Below are positions 8,332 to 18,535 of a stretch of 54,406 nt of DNA, piece by piece; position 1 is the stretch's first letter; each line of letters starts with the position of its first letter. Origin of the DNA: a bacterium (GTDB lineage Bacteria; Vulcanimicrobiota; Vulcanimicrobiia; Vulcanimicrobiales; Vulcanimicrobiaceae). Both the position numbers and the translations under genes were made by a program. Where the stretch lies: NCBI GenBank assembly GCA_021794175.1, contig JAJYRI010000008.1:1-54406 (forward strand), in the 5' to 3' direction. The notes under the pieces are model-generated. The model had not been told where the DNA came from. It saw only the letters and a list, made by a program, of their open reading frames with translations, and searched no databases.

Positions 8332-9165
8332 ATGGGGAAAATTGTACGCGGGGCCCGGATGGTCGAGAAGGCCTATGCCGTCGGCATTCCCGAGGAGCGG
8401 CCGTTCCCCGAGGCAGTCGAAGAGCATCGCGAACTCGGGCTCGAGGGCGTTGAGGATGGAGAAGAGGATCGTTTAGGAAGCGACGCGCCCGAAGCGCACG
8501 TCGAGGTTATCGATTGGGATGCGCTGCGCGCCGAGGCGAGTGCGGCCTTGGAGCGAGCGAAAGGAAGCGCCCGCGAGATTTTAGAGGGAGCGTTTCGTAC
8601 CGCTAGCGCGCTCCTCGAACAAGCGCGCGGCGAGCGCGATGCGATTGCGGAGGCGGCGCGAAGCGAGGGCCGCGAGGCGGGGCGCGAGGAGGGGATCGCG
8701 CGCGTCGATGCCGAGATCAACGAACTATTGACGCTGCTGCACGGCCTCATCGAAGCGGTTCGCGAAGATCGCGATCGCTTTTTACGCAGTGCCGAACCCG
8801 AGTTGGTGCGTCTCGCGCTTGGCGCTGCCGAGCGTGTGATCCATCACGAAATCGCGCAGGACGATCAGTTCGTGGTCGAAACGGTTCGCGCCGCACTCAC
8901 CCGTGCCGTGGGGCGCAACGACATTACGATTCGCGTCAACCCCGAAGACATGGAGGTGATGCGAGCGTACCGTGAGCGCCTGCTCGCCGCCGGCGATTTC
9001 GAACACCTTCGGCTCATCGAAGATCAACGCGTCGATCGCGGCGGAGTGATGCTCGAGAGCGATTCGGGAACGATCGATGCAAAAATCACCACGCAGATAC
9101 GGGAGGTTCGCGGTGCGCTCGTCCCTTCCGACGACCTGCCCGAGATAACGGCGACGGCGATCTGA
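8332..9165 (+). CDS. fliH: Flagellar export apparatus protein FliH
   Basis: A 277-residue regulator of the export ATPase. It has an acidic N-terminal third, a long helical, probably coiled-coil stretch rich in Ala, Glu and Arg (about residues 65-140), and a conserved C-terminal FliH/V-ATPase subunit E-like domain. That domain contains LVRLALGAAERVIHHEI, then ITIRVNPEDMEVM and DQRVDRGGVMLESDSGTID. Those last motifs are typical FliH/YscL. It lies between fliG and fliI and ends two bases before fliI. The exact start is less sure than the body; ATG 8332 is the first reasonable one, and MVEKAYAV begins nine codons later. Confidence 0.9.
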   Translation: MGKIVRGARMVEKAYAVGIPEERPFPEAVEEHRELGLEGVEDGEEDRLGSDAPEAHVEVIDWDALRAEASAALERAKGSAREILEGAFRTASALLEQARGERDAIAEAARSEGREAGREEGIARVDAEINELLTLLHGLIEAVREDRDRFLRSAEPELVRLALGAAERVIHHEIAQDDQFVVETVRAALTRAVGRNDITIRVNPEDMEVMRAYRERLLAAGDFEHLRLIEDQRVDRGGVMLESDSGTIDAKITTQIREVRGALVPSDDLPEITATAI

Positions 9166-9167
9166 CG

Positions 9168-10484
9168 ATGGAAGCGCTCGCGTTTCGCGCCGATCGCTAC
9201 CTCGACGCCCTTCACGACGTCGATTGCATGCGCCAGAATGGACGTGTTTCGCAGGTAATCGGCGTCGTGATCGAGAGCAACGGCCCGGCGATGGCGGTCG
9301 GAGAGACCTGTTGGATTCGCTATCGTCGCAACGCCGATCCGGTCCTCGCCGAGGTCGTCGGTTTTCGCGACAATCGCGTGCTGATTATGCCGTTGGGGGA
9401 TCTCGCGGGCATCGGTGCCGGTAGCGATGTCTCCGCCTGCGGAAAGCCGTTGCAAATTCGCGTCGGTGACGATCTCCTCGGGCGCGTGCTCGACGGGCTT
9501 GGAAATCCGATCGACGACAAGGGGCCGATCGACTCACTAAAACTCGCGCCGGTGACGGCGAATCCACCGGCAGCGATGCAACGCCGGCGGATATCGGAGG
9601 CACTTCCGCTCGGCATCCGCGCAATCGACGGCTTGCTGACCTGCGGGAAAGGGCAGCGCGTCGGCGTCTTCGCGGGCTCCGGTGTCGGGAAATCGACGAT
9701 CCTCGGGATGATCGCCCGCAATACTGCCGCCGATGTGAACGTCATCGCGCTGGTCGGCGAACGCGGGAAAGAGGTGCGCGATTTCCTCGAGCGCGATCTC
9801 GGTGACGAAGGGCTGCGCCGGAGCGTGGTCATCGTTTCGACGAGCGATCAGCCGGCGCTCGTGCGTATTAAAGCGGCATTCGTCGCGATGACGGTCGCCG
9901 AGTATTTCCGCGACCTCGGGCTCGACGTGATGTTCATGATGGATTCGGTCACCCGCTTTGCAATGGCGCAGCGCGAGGTCGGGCTGGCTATCGGGGAGCC
10001 GACGACGACGCGCGGCTATACCCCCTCGGTCTTCGCGACCTTGCCGCGCTTGCTGGAACGGGCGGGAACCGCAAGCCGCGGGAGCATTACCGGTCTTTTC
10101 TCGGTGCTCGTCGACGGCGACGATATGAACGAGCCGATCAGCGACGCGGTTCGCTCGATTCTCGACGGGCATATCGTGCTCTCCCGGAAGCTCGCATCGG
10201 CGAACCATTACCCCGCGATCGACGTGCTCGAAAGCATTAGCCGAGTAATGCCCGACGTCGCCGATGAAAATCATTTAGCGGCATGCTCGGCGATTCGCGA
10301 GTTAATGGCGACCTATCGCGAGGCTGAAGATCTCATCAATATCGGCGCGTATGTCGCGGGTAGTAACCCGCGCATCGATCTCGCGCTTGCGAAAGTGGAA
10401 TCGATCCGGCACTTCCTGCGGCAAGGAATGTACGAGCATTCGGAGTATGGCGCGACGCTGGCATCGTTGATGAGCGTGGTATAA
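9168..10484 (+). CDS. fliI: Flagellum-specific export ATPase FliI
   Basis: A 438-residue F1-beta-like ATPase that energises type III export of flagellar proteins. The Walker A loop is GVFAGSGVGKST (about residues 166-177), followed by ALVGERGKEVRDFLE, the Walker B strand DVMFMMDSVTRFAMAQREVGLAIGEP and the TRGYTPSVFATLPRLLERAG motif of this family. The C-terminal helical domain is complete. Two bases separate it from fliH, and two from fliJ. No unusual residue is seen at the active site. Confidence 0.97.
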   Translation: MEALAFRADRYLDALHDVDCMRQNGRVSQVIGVVIESNGPAMAVGETCWIRYRRNADPVLAEVVGFRDNRVLIMPLGDLAGIGAGSDVSACGKPLQIRVGDDLLGRVLDGLGNPIDDKGPIDSLKLAPVTANPPAAMQRRRISEALPLGIRAIDGLLTCGKGQRVGVFAGSGVGKSTILGMIARNTAADVNVIALVGERGKEVRDFLERDLGDEGLRRSVVIVSTSDQPALVRIKAAFVAMTVAEYFRDLGLDVMFMMDSVTRFAMAQREVGLAIGEPTTTRGYTPSVFATLPRLLERAGTASRGSITGLFSVLVDGDDMNEPISDAVRSILDGHIVLSRKLASANHYPAIDVLESISRVMPDVADENHLAACSAIRELMATYREAEDLINIGAYVAGSNPRIDLALAKVESIRHFLRQGMYEHSEYGATLASLMSVV

Positions 10485-10486
10485 CC

Positions 10487-10957
10487 GTGGCCACCTTCCG
10501 TTTCCGTCTCGACCCCGTGCTCGTGCAACGCAAACGAGCGGTCGAGCGCGAGCAGGGCCTCGTCGCCCTCGCGCAGCGCGCCCACGATGCTGCGCGCGCC
10601 GAATTTCGGCGCCTCGATGCGGAGTTCGCCGAGCACTCGCGGATCCTCCGGGAGGAGCACGCGCGCCTCAAGACCGACGAACTCGTCTTGCTCTATGGAC
10701 ATATCAGCTATCTCGACCGAGCGATGGATGCAGCGAAACGCGATCTCGACCGGCGGAAAAGCGAACTCGACGCCGCGATGTACTCCCTCCACGAAGCGAT
10801 GAAGCGAAGGAAAGTCGTGGAAACCCTCAAAGAGCATGCGCGGGATGCCTTTCGCGCCGACGAAATGCGTCGCGAGCAAAACGAACTCGATGACGGCAAC
10901 GCGCGTCACGACGATCGTCGGACGGCGTTGGATGCAGAGATTGGAGGCCTACGGTGA
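10487..10957 (+). CDS. fliJ: Flagellar export protein FliJ
   Basis: A 156-residue, highly charged, almost entirely helical coiled-coil protein starting with FRFRLDPVLVQRKRAVEREQ, the characteristic FliJ beginning (F-x-F-x-L-x-x-V-L). FliJ is the chaperone-like stalk of the export ATPase. It starts with GTG two bases after fliI and its TGA overlaps the next GTG (GTGA), so both position and composition support the call. Sequence conservation in this family is low, so the assignment depends partly on context. Confidence 0.85.
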   Translation: MATFRFRLDPVLVQRKRAVEREQGLVALAQRAHDAARAEFRRLDAEFAEHSRILREEHARLKTDELVLLYGHISYLDRAMDAAKRDLDRRKSELDAAMYSLHEAMKRRKVVETLKEHARDAFRADEMRREQNELDDGNARHDDRRTALDAEIGGLR

Positions 10958-11604
10958 TCGTCACACGCCAGCGTCGTAAACCCTTTCCCGTGGGACGGAT
11001 CATCCTGCCGTTGGTCGCGATTCTCGCCATCCTCGGCGCGTTCATCTGGCCGCCGTCGCGTGCGGCGATCCTCTCGGGGCCGCTCTCACCGCTCTGGAAT
11101 ACGCTTGGGTCGCGCTTTGCCGTCGTCGCCGCTCCCTTCCATTTCGCCGCGCAGAATCAACTGATAGCGCGTCGCAATCACGAGATCGTGACCCTCCAGG
11201 CGCAACTCGCCGACGCGCAGCGCTCGCTGGCAGCGGCGCAGAAGAGCACCGCGGCGCTGAAGGCGCGCGTCGTGCAACTCGACACGCAGGTCGCGCAAAC
11301 GCATGCGAAGCCTGCCGCCCCAAGCGTTGCACCGACGGCTTCGCCGGGCGCCTTTGGTGCGACGAGTGCAGCCGCAGGCTCCGACCTCGCCGCTTCGGCA
11401 ACCCCCGACGATCGTCGCGTTGCCGCCGACTGGGCCGCGATGGATCCAAGCAATGCCGCGAAGGTCGTCCAGCGCCTGCCGGTTCCGTACGTCGCGAAGA
11501 TCTTTTCGCTGATGTCGGCAAGCGATGTCGGGGCGATTCTCGATGTGTTGCCGCCCGCATTTGCCGCGCGCATAACTCAAGAAAACCCAACCCTGAAACC
11601 ATAG
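10954..11604 (+). CDS. MotE-like flagellar protein with MgtE N-domain-like C-terminus
   Basis: A 216-residue membrane-anchored protein. It has one transmembrane helix near residues 14-31, then a coiled coil at about 65-110 (QNQLIARRNHEIVTLQAQL), a Pro/Ala/Ser linker and a C-terminal helical domain of about 65 residues. That domain contains WAAMDPSNAAKVVQRLPVPYVAKIFSLMSASDVGAILDVLPP. This matches the MgtE intracellular N-domain repeat that closes MotE/YlxF-type proteins, usually encoded beside fliJ and thought to act as a chaperone for MotC or the stator. It overlaps fliJ by four bases and trpE by one. Confidence 0.78.
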   Translation: MIVTRQRRKPFPVGRIILPLVAILAILGAFIWPPSRAAILSGPLSPLWNTLGSRFAVVAAPFHFAAQNQLIARRNHEIVTLQAQLADAQRSLAAAQKSTAALKARVVQLDTQVAQTHAKPAAPSVAPTASPGAFGATSAAAGSDLAASATPDDRRVAADWAAMDPSNAAKVVQRLPVPYVAKIFSLMSASDVGAILDVLPPAFAARITQENPTLKP

Positions 11605-12965
11605 TGCGATCGAGTCACCCTCCCATCGTTCGGACGCGCACGATCGCATCCGATACGCTCACGCCGATTCTCGCCTACCGTGCGCTCGCGCAAGCCGGTG
11701 CGAGTTGCCTGTTGGAGAGCGTCGCCGCGGGCGGTACGCTCTCGCGTTTCTCCTTCATCGGCTGCGATTATCGCGCGGCGAAGCATTTTGAAAGCACGGC
11801 GACGATGTACGACGAGATTCGTGCCTTCGTCGATGCACATCGGCCGTCCGCCGATGCGGCTCCCGGCGGCGGCGCGCTGCTCGCATTTTCCTACGATGCC
11901 GCGCGCGCAAACGCTCGCTTGCAGGCGCGCCGTTCCGACCCTCCGGAGATGCCGGCCGCGATCGTCGCGATTCCCGGCACATGGTTGATCTTCGACCACT
12001 ACACGCACGCGTTGACGATCTGGTGCTGCGACGACGAAGGCGCCGATCTCGAGGCGCGTATCGACGGATATATCGAGCGATTGCTCGCCGCACGCGCCTC
12101 GCTTCCCGCTCCCTTTCGGGCGCGCGGAACGATGCAGGCGAGCATGGATCGTTCTCGGTATCTCGCGCTGGTCGATCGCGCGCAAAAAGCGATCGAGGAC
12201 GGCGAGGTCTATCAACTCCAACTCGGCATTCGCTTCCGCGCGGAGTTCGAGGGCGAACCGCTCGATTGCTACCGTGCGCTGCGCCGACGGAACCCCTCGC
12301 CGTACATGTTTTTCGTCGATACGGAATTCGGCGCGCTCTTCGGGGCCTCGCCGGAATTTCTCGTGCGACTCGACGGCCGACGGGCACGCATCCGTCCGCT
12401 TGCGGGCACGCGTGCGCGCGGAACAACTCCCGAGAGCGACGCGCGGATCGCGGCGGAACTGCTTGCCGACGAGAAAGAACGGGCCGAACACGTCATGCTG
12501 GTCGATCTCGGCCGCAACGACCTCGGATCGGTCTGCAAACTCGGCAGCGTTCGCGTCGAAGAGTTGCTGCAGATCGAACGCTATAGCCACGTCATGCATA
12601 TCGTATCGGATTGCGTCGGCGAGTTACGCGAGGATTGCGATGCGCTCGATCTTTTTGCCGCCGGATTTCCCGCCGGAACGGTGACCGGTACGCCGAAGAT
12701 TCGCGCGATGGAGCTGATCGACGCGTGGGAGCCGGTAACGCGGGGCTTCTATGCCGGGAGCGTCGGACGCTGGAGCTTCGAGGGCGATTTCGATTCCTGT
12801 ATCACGCTGCGGAGTCTCCATGCTGCCGACGGCAACATTTGGTGGCAGGCGTCGGCGGGCATCGTCGCCGACAGCGTTCCCGAGTCGGAGTATGCCGAGA
12901 TCTTCCAGAAGACGCGCATCGCGCGGGAAGTGCTCGATCTTCAAGAGGAAGTCTCCGCTCGATGA
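11604..12965 (+). CDS. trpE: Anthranilate synthase component I
   Basis: A 453-residue chorismate-using enzyme. The N-terminal part has LLESV and SRFSFIG as in TrpE. The catalytic half shows YQLQLGIRF, the PLAGTRARG motif, LVDLGRNDLGSVC, IERYSHVMHIVS, GTVTGTPKIRAMELID and GIVADSVPESEYAE. The wording IERYSHVMHIVS and the paired amidotransferase favour TrpE over the related aminodeoxychorismate synthase PabB, but the split between these families cannot be settled by eye. The GTG start shares its G with the TAG stop of the MotE-like gene, an odd continuation of a flagellar operon into amino acid synthesis. The stop overlaps trpG. Confidence 0.88.
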   Translation: MRSSHPPIVRTRTIASDTLTPILAYRALAQAGASCLLESVAAGGTLSRFSFIGCDYRAAKHFESTATMYDEIRAFVDAHRPSADAAPGGGALLAFSYDAARANARLQARRSDPPEMPAAIVAIPGTWLIFDHYTHALTIWCCDDEGADLEARIDGYIERLLAARASLPAPFRARGTMQASMDRSRYLALVDRAQKAIEDGEVYQLQLGIRFRAEFEGEPLDCYRALRRRNPSPYMFFVDTEFGALFGASPEFLVRLDGRRARIRPLAGTRARGTTPESDARIAAELLADEKERAEHVMLVDLGRNDLGSVCKLGSVRVEELLQIERYSHVMHIVSDCVGELREDCDALDLFAAGFPAGTVTGTPKIRAMELIDAWEPVTRGFYAGSVGRWSFEGDFDSCITLRSLHAADGNIWWQASAGIVADSVPESEYAEIFQKTRIAREVLDLQEEVSAR

Positions 12966-13540
12966 ATCTGCTTTTCGTCGATAATTACGACTCGTTTTCG
13001 TATAACGTCGTACACTTGCTGGCATCGCAGGGCGCGACCGTACGGTTCGTGCATGCCGACGATCCGCAACTTGGGGTGGCGACGCTCGCCGAGGTCGACG
13101 GGATGGCGATCGGCCCGGGGCCGGGCCGGCCGAGCGACACGCCGATGCTGGCGCGCCTCATCGCCGCAGCGCTCGAACGCGATCTCCCGACGCTCGGCAT
13201 CTGCTTGGGGCAGCAGGCGATCGGCGAGACGTTGGGGGCGAGGGTGATCCACGCTCCGCGGCCGATGCATGGGAAGACCGACGCGATCCGCCATGAGGGG
13301 CGCGGGCTCTTCGTCGACCTCCCGAACCCTTTCCAGGCGACGCGCTACCATTCGCTGGCGCTCGAGGAGCGCTCGCTGCCGGCGGGGATCGAGATCCACG
13401 CCCGGAGCTCCGATGGGGTGCTTCAGGGGATCGCGGTGACCGGCAAGCGCTGCTTCGGGCTGCAGTTTCACCCGGAATCCGTGCTCAGCGAGTGCGGGGA
13501 GGCCCTGGTCGCGAACTTCCTGGCTCTCGCCGCAGGCTAG
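12962..13540 (+). CDS. trpG: Anthranilate synthase glutamine amidotransferase component
   Basis: A 192-residue class I glutamine amidotransferase that supplies ammonia to TrpE (or to PabB, if the pair works in folate synthesis). The start MNLLFVDNYDSFSYNVVH is typical. The nucleophile is Cys81 in GICLGQQ and the His-x-Glu pair is His170 and Glu172 in QFHPESV. MHGKTDAI and YHSLA are further family motifs. The ATG overlaps the trpE stop by four bases. It ends the transcription unit that starts with fliF, as no other gene follows for about 195 bases. Confidence 0.92.
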   Translation: MNLLFVDNYDSFSYNVVHLLASQGATVRFVHADDPQLGVATLAEVDGMAIGPGPGRPSDTPMLARLIAAALERDLPTLGICLGQQAIGETLGARVIHAPRPMHGKTDAIRHEGRGLFVDLPNPFQATRYHSLALEERSLPAGIEIHARSSDGVLQGIAVTGKRCFGLQFHPESVLSECGEALVANFLALAAG

Positions 13541-13559
13541 GGCGTCGCGCTGGGGGGCC

Positions 13560-13588
13560 TTGACTCCTTTGGCGTCCTTTGATACGTT
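13560..13588 (+). promoter_or_regulatory. Possible rpoB promoter
   Basis: TTGACT at 13560-13565 and TACGTT at 13583-13588 are 17 bases apart. The -35 is good and the -10 weak (three of six matches). It sits in the gene-free stretch 13541-13735 before rpoB, which otherwise shows nothing certain. Confidence 0.35.
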
Positions 13589-13735
13589 AATCGCCTATGC
13601 CCTTCGGCGCGTAAGCCACAAAGAGAGCGCGAGCCCATCCGACCGGCCGGATCAGCTCGTGCTTTGATGTTGCGCGAGATTCGCGAAGGACACGTGCCCC
13701 ACCCCTGTCTGGACAAGGTAACAAAGAGAGAACGA

Positions 13736-16700
13736 ATGGCGACGACGAAGGCAGCGAAATCCGCAACGACGACGAGCAGCGGGGGGACGAAGGCGAAGGG
13801 AAAACGCTCCGGAGGCGAGGGGAAGAGTACCCCCATGGCCTCGCATTTTCCGATGCCCACCGGCGCCTTCACCGTCGAAGTCCCGGTCGATCCGGGCCCG
13901 AAGCGTTCGCGCCACTCCTTTTCGAAGATTCCCCACGTCCTCGAGCTCCCGAACCTGATCGAACTGCAGAAGGCGAGCTTCGAATGGTTTAAGACCGAGG
14001 GACTCGCCGAGGCGTTCGCGGCGATCTCGCCGATTAAAGATTTTACCGGCAACTTGATCCTGATGTTCGGCGAGCATTCGCTCGGCGAACCGAAGTTCTC
14101 GATCGAAGAATGCCGCGAGCGGGATATGACCTACAGCGCGCCGCTGCGCGTGCGCGTGCGTCTCATTACCGCCGAATCCGGCGAAATCAAAGGCATCCCC
14201 GATCAAGAGATTTTCATGGGCGATTTCCCGCTCATGACCGACAAGGGCACCTTCATGATCAACGGCGCCGAGCGCGTGATCGTGAGCCAATTGGTGCGCT
14301 CGCCGGGTTTCCTCGTCGAAAAGGCCAAGCCCGCCGAAGGCAAAGGCTACACCGCGAAGATCATTCCCAAGCGCGGTGCGTGGGTGAAGTTCTTCGCCGG
14401 TGCCAGCGACGAAGGCGACCGGTTCGGTTCGATCAACGTTTCGTTCGACAAGAGCCGAGCGGTCTCGATGATCGCGTTTCTTCGCGCCGTATCGTCGCCC
14501 GAGCATTTTCCGCTCGACGATGCGCCGGCATCGGCCTACGACGACGACGGTCTTACCCGCCCGTATATCGAGAAAGTTCTCCGTGCTTGCGCCGATATGT
14601 TCCCGTGGAAGGGTATCGGACGCCAGGCGACCGCTGCGAGCGATGCCATCGAAGTGCCGCGGCCGCAGTCGCAGCACGAGCGCCAAGTTCGCGACGTCTT
14701 TGCTACGATTTTCCCGAACCGTATCGCGCGCGGTGAAGCGTTCGACCTCGTCGTCGAGCTGGGTGATAAGAGCAAGCGCGCGGCTGCGGCGGCAAAACTC
14801 AGCGCGCTCTATCATCGCAATTGCGTTTGGAACTCCGACGAGGCGATTCTCAAGCTCTTCGCCGGAACCTATCCGCGCCGTCGCGTCGACGACGGGACCT
14901 CGCGCCCGCTCGGACGCGCACCCCGCGGCCTGAAGAAGAAGCAGCAGACGAGCGATCGCGCCGCCGAATTGCGCGAGCTCTTCGATCGTCTTTTCCCCGA
15001 TGCGAGCCCCGATAACCTCATTCTCAATACGCTGATCGAAGACGGCGACACCGTGGATCGCGAGAGCGCGCTCGAAGCGGTCTATGGCGCGCTGCGTTAC
15101 GGCGAACCGTTCACGTCGCACGAAGATGCCGAGAAACTCATTCGCACCTTATTGTTCGATGAAAACAAGTGCGAACTCGGGAAAGTCGGGCGTTTCAAAG
15201 TTACCTCGAAACTGCATTATCGCATTCTCAACCCGGAGAAGGATTCGCGCATCCGTGCGAAGAGCGAGAAGAAGGGGCTGAACCTCTCGCTGCTCACCGT
15301 CGAAGGCGACCGCAGCGAGTTCGAAGTCGATGAGTTCGAACCGTTCAGCTATCGGCCCGAAGGCGCTCCGGGGCTCACGCGTGCGGATTTCATCGCCATC
15401 GTGCGTCGGCTCTGCCGCGTTGCGGTTCGCGATATCTCACCCGATGACGTCGACCACTTAGGGAATCGCCGCGTCAACACCGTCGGCGAGCTCTTGCAGA
15501 ATCAATTCCGCGTCGGCTTACAGCGCCTCGAGCGCGTCGTGCGCGAACGCATGACGACGCAAGAGATCGAATCGGTGACGCCGCAGGCGCTCATCAATAT
15601 TCGGCCGGTCGTCGCAGCGATCAAAGAGTTCTTCGGATCCAGCCAACTCTCGCAGTTCATGGATCAGACCAACTCGCTTGCCGAGCTCACGCATAAACGC
15701 CGCCTCTCCGCGCTCGGGCCGGGTGGTCTTTCGCGCGAACGCGCCGGCTTTGAAGCGCGCGACGTCCACACCTCGCATTACGGTCGCATCTGCCCGATCG
15801 AAACGCCGGAAGGCCCGAACATCGGTCTGATCGGTTCGCTCGCTACGTACGGACGCGTCAATAGTCTCGGATTCATCGAAACGCCGTATCGCATCGTTCG
15901 CGACGGTCGCGTTACCGATGAAATTCGCTACTTCACCGCCGACGTCGAGGAAGAGTTCATAATCGGTCAGGCCAACACGCCGTTGGCGCCCGATGGAACG
16001 ATTCTCGCCAAAACGGTCGTGTGCCGCCATCGTGGCGACGACATCGAAGAGCCGGCCGGGCGCGTCGAACTCATGGACATCTCGCCCAAGCAGATCGTCT
16101 CGGTCGCGACGGCGCTGATTCCGTTCCTCGAACACGACGATGCAAACCGCGCGTTGATGGGTGCGAACATGCAGCGACAGGCGGTGCCGTTGTTGCGTCC
16201 GCAAGCGCCGATCGTCGGCACGGGCATGGAATATCGTGCCGCCAAAGACTCCGGAAGCCTCGTCGTCGCCGAGGAAGCCGGAACCGTCGTTGAAGTTGAC
16301 GCGACGCGCATCGTTCTCGATACCGCCGACGGCGATAAGACCTACGAACTGCTCAAGTTCGTGCGCAGCAACGCCGGAACGTGCATCAACCAGCGTCCGA
16401 TCGTGACGATGGGCGAGAAGGTCGTTGCCGGGCAAGTGCTCGCCGACGGTCCGACCTCCGACGAAGGCGAGCTCGCGTTGGGCCAAAACGTTCTCGTGGC
16501 GTTCATGCCGTGGGAAGGCTACAACTACGAAGACGCGATCTTGATCAGCGAACGCATGGTCAAAGAAGATCGCTTCACGTCGATTCATATCGAAGAGTAT
16601 GAATGCGAGGCTCGCGATACCAAACTCGGGCCCGAAGAGATCACGCGCGACATTCCCAACGTCGGAGAGGATGCGCTCAAGGATCTCGATGAGCGCGGCA

Positions 16701-18124
16701 TCATTCGTATCGGCGCTGAAGTGCGCCCCGAAGATATTCTCGTCGGTAAGGTGACGCCGAAGGGCGAGACCGAACTCACCGCCGAGGAACGCCTGCTCCG
16801 TGCCATCTTCGGCGAGAAATCGCGCGAAGTGCGCGATACGAGCTTGAAAGTTCCGCACGGTGAAAAAGGCAAGATCATCGACGTCAAAGTTTTCTCGCGT
16901 GAGAACGGCGACGAGCTTTCACCCGGCGTCAACCATCTCGTACGCGTTTACGTCGCGCAGAAACGCAAAATTCTGCAAGGCGATAAAATGGCGGGGCGGC
17001 ACGGCAACAAGGGCGTGATCGCGAAGGTACTGCCCGAAGAAGATATGCCGTATCTCGAGGACGGGACGCCGGTCGATATCGTGCTCAATCCGCTGGGCGT
17101 GCCTTCACGCATGAACATCGGACAGATTCTCGAGACGCATCTCGGTTGGGCTGCACGCATGCTCGGCTTCCAAATCGCGACGCCGGTCTTCGACGGTGCG
17201 ACCGCCGAAGATATCGAAGATTGGTTACAGGATGCGGGCTTGCCCGCGGATGGTAAGGCGTGGCTGCGCGACGGACGCAGCGGCGATCGTTTCGATCGTC
17301 CGATCACCGTCGGCATGATCTACATGCTCAAACTCGCGCATCTTGTCGATGACAAGATCCACGCGCGTTCGACCGGCCCGTACTCGATGATCACGCAGCA
17401 ACCGCTCGGCGGAAAGGCGCAATTCGGCGGACAGCGCTTCGGAGAGATGGAGGTCTGGGCGCTCGAAGCGTACGGTGCCGCCTACACGCTCCAAGAGCTG
17501 TTAACCGTGAAATCCGACGACGTCGTCGGCCGCGTCAAGACCTACGAGGCGATCGTCAAGGGCGAGAACGTTATGGAACCCGGCGTTCCGGAATCGTTCA
17601 AGGTCCTCATCAAGGAACTGCAGTCGCTCGCGCTCGACGTCAAGGTGTTGACCGAGTCGCGTGAGGAGATCGACACCCGCGAACTCCGTCTCGGGAACGA
17701 CGATATCGGCCTCAACGAAGAGGTTGCCTACGGTGTCCTCATGGGTGCCGAAGATCCGTTGCTCTCGCAAACGCAGGTCGCCGCCGCGGAGGCCGTTGCC
17801 GCTGCCGCAGCCGAAGGGGTGATTCCGGAGCTCGAAGCCGAGGAAGAGGCCGAAGAGGAAGAAGAGGAACTCGACGACAGCAAACCCTTTGTCGCGGGTC
17901 CGATTCCGGCCGCTCCGGCGACCGCTCGTACGCCCGAGATCGACGGCGAGGATATCTTCGCTCCCGATGAAGAGATCGCCGTCGACGACGATCTCGAGGG
18001 GCCGCAAGGCTACGAACTCGAGGAAGAGGAGGATGAGATCATCGATGACGATGCTCCCGCCTTCGCCGCCGATGACGACGATGTCGTCTATCCCGATGCG
18101 GGCACCGTCGAGGAAGAGTTCTAA
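13736..18124 (+). CDS. rpoB: DNA-directed RNA polymerase beta subunit, with large insertion and acidic tail
   Basis: About 1462 residues, clearly longer than the 1180-1340 usual for the family. Core motifs are all present: the fork and rifampicin region ([25 protein letters not shown]), [43 protein letters not shown] and the C-terminal [27 protein letters not shown]. Two features are odd. Between LRAV (about residue 252) and [10 protein letters not shown] (about 430) lie roughly 150 residues more than in Bacillus RpoB, at the place of the E. coli SI1 insertion. After the normal end there is a tail of about 140 residues rich in Asp and Glu. The ATG at 13736 follows AGAGAG by five bases; an in-frame ATG exists 24 codons upstream. 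Confidence 0.97.
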   Translation: MATTKAAKSATTTSSGGTKAKGKRSGGEGKSTPMASHFPMPTGAFTVEVPVDPGPKRSRHSFSKIPHVLELPNLIELQKASFEWFKTEGLAEAFAAISPIKDFTGNLILMFGEHSLGEPKFSIEECRERDMTYSAPLRVRVRLITAESGEIKGIPDQEIFMGDFPLMTDKGTFMINGAERVIVSQLVRSPGFLVEKAKPAEGKGYTAKIIPKRGAWVKFFAGASDEGDRFGSINVSFDKSRAVSMIAFLRAVSSPEHFPLDDAPASAYDDDGLTRPYIEKVLRACADMFPWKGIGRQATAASDAIEVPRPQSQHERQVRDVFATIFPNRIARGEAFDLVVELGDKSKRAAAAAKLSALYHRNCVWNSDEAILKLFAGTYPRRRVDDGTSRPLGRAPRGLKKKQQTSDRAAELRELFDRLFPDASPDNLILNTLIEDGDTVDRESALEAVYGALRYGEPFTSHEDAEKLIRTLLFDENKCELGKVGRFKVTSKLHYRILNPEKDSRIRAKSEKKGLNLSLLTVEGDRSEFEVDEFEPFSYRPEGAPGLTRADFIAIVRRLCRVAVRDISPDDVDHLGNRRVNTVGELLQNQFRVGLQRLERVVRERMTTQEIESVTPQALINIRPVVAAIKEFFGSSQLSQFMDQTNSLAELTHKRRLSALGPGGLSRERAGFEARDVHTSHYGRICPIETPEGPNIGLIGSLATYGRVNSLGFIETPYRIVRDGRVTDEIRYFTADVEEEFIIGQANTPLAPDGTILAKTVVCRHRGDDIEEPAGRVELMDISPKQIVSVATALIPFLEHDDANRALMGANMQRQAVPLLRPQAPIVGTGMEYRAAKDSGSLVVAEEAGTVVEVDATRIVLDTADGDKTYELLKFVRSNAGTCINQRPIVTMGEKVVAGQVLADGPTSDEGELALGQNVLVAFMPWEGYNYEDAILISERMVKEDRFTSIHIEEYECEARDTKLGPEEITRDIPNVGEDALKDLDERGIIRIGAEVRPEDILVGKVTPKGETELTAEERLLRAIFGEKSREVRDTSLKVPHGEKGKIIDVKVFSRENGDELSPGVNHLVRVYVAQKRKILQGDKMAGRHGNKGVIAKVLPEEDMPYLEDGTPVDIVLNPLGVPSRMNIGQILETHLGWAARMLGFQIATPVFDGATAEDIEDWLQDAGLPADGKAWLRDGRSGDRFDRPITVGMIYMLKLAHLVDDKIHARSTGPYSMITQQPLGGKAQFGGQRFGEMEVWALEAYGAAYTLQELLTVKSDDVVGRVKTYEAIVKGENVMEPGVPESFKVLIKELQSLALDVKVLTESREEIDTRELRLGNDDIGLNEEVAYGVLMGAEDPLLSQTQVAAAEAVAAAAAEGVIPELEAEEEAEEEEEELDDSKPFVAGPIPAAPATARTPEIDGEDIFAPDEEIAVDDDLEGPQGYELEEEEDEIIDDDAPAFAADDDDVVYPDAGTVEEEF

Positions 18125-18166
18125 GAACGCTTCCTCGCGGCCCCGGCGCCCTCGGCGCGTATCGCT

Positions 18167-18535
18167 TTAAAAGACGCGATATGCGCTGAGGCGCCCTCGG
18201 TTATCCATCCGCACGACGACGCGCGCGTTCCCCTTGGTGAAGTTCGCCTGAAAAGCGAACTCATTTTTTGCTGCGTCGTACGCCAAGAGTTTGAGCCCTT
18301 GGAAGTGACCGAGCGCGTTGAATTTATCGGAGAGCAATCCCACCTCCGCGCGCGATATCTTCCCGACGCCGGTAAGATCGTGCGCGACCGTCCGCGGATT
18401 ATCGTTCACGATCGCGCGGGTCATGCTATCGGCGAGCCGCTGCGCCTGGCCCTGCGGTGCAGCCGCACAGCCCGCAAGGGCGGCGGCTGCAGCGAGAGCG
18501 AGGGCGGCTTGGCGGGGGCTCAGAGCGTCCCCCAA
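18167..18535 (-). CDS. Small predicted lipoprotein
   Basis: A 122-residue protein on the opposite strand to rpoB and rpoC. The N-terminus is a signal peptide with a lipobox (ALAALAGC A), so it should be lipid-anchored. The mature part is about 95 residues, with polar helices followed by strands (NEFAFQANFTKGNARVVVRMDNRGRLSAYRVF), which resembles a small single-domain periplasmic fold. I do not recognise a family. Its start overlaps the end of the upstream gene by 16 bases, so the two form one small operon. No clear terminator separates its 3' end from that of rpoB. Confidence 0.7.
   Translation of the reverse strand: MGDALSPRQAALALAAAAALAGCAAAPQGQAQRLADSMTRAIVNDNPRTVAHDLTGVGKISRAEVGLLSDKFNALGHFQGLKLLAYDAAKNEFAFQANFTKGNARVVVRMDNRGRLSAYRVF

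Noticed and set aside
13652-15121. Minus-strand frame of nearly 490 residues opposite rpoB
   Set aside because: It mirrors rpoB codons; no known domain and typical composition of an antisense shadow in high-GC DNA.
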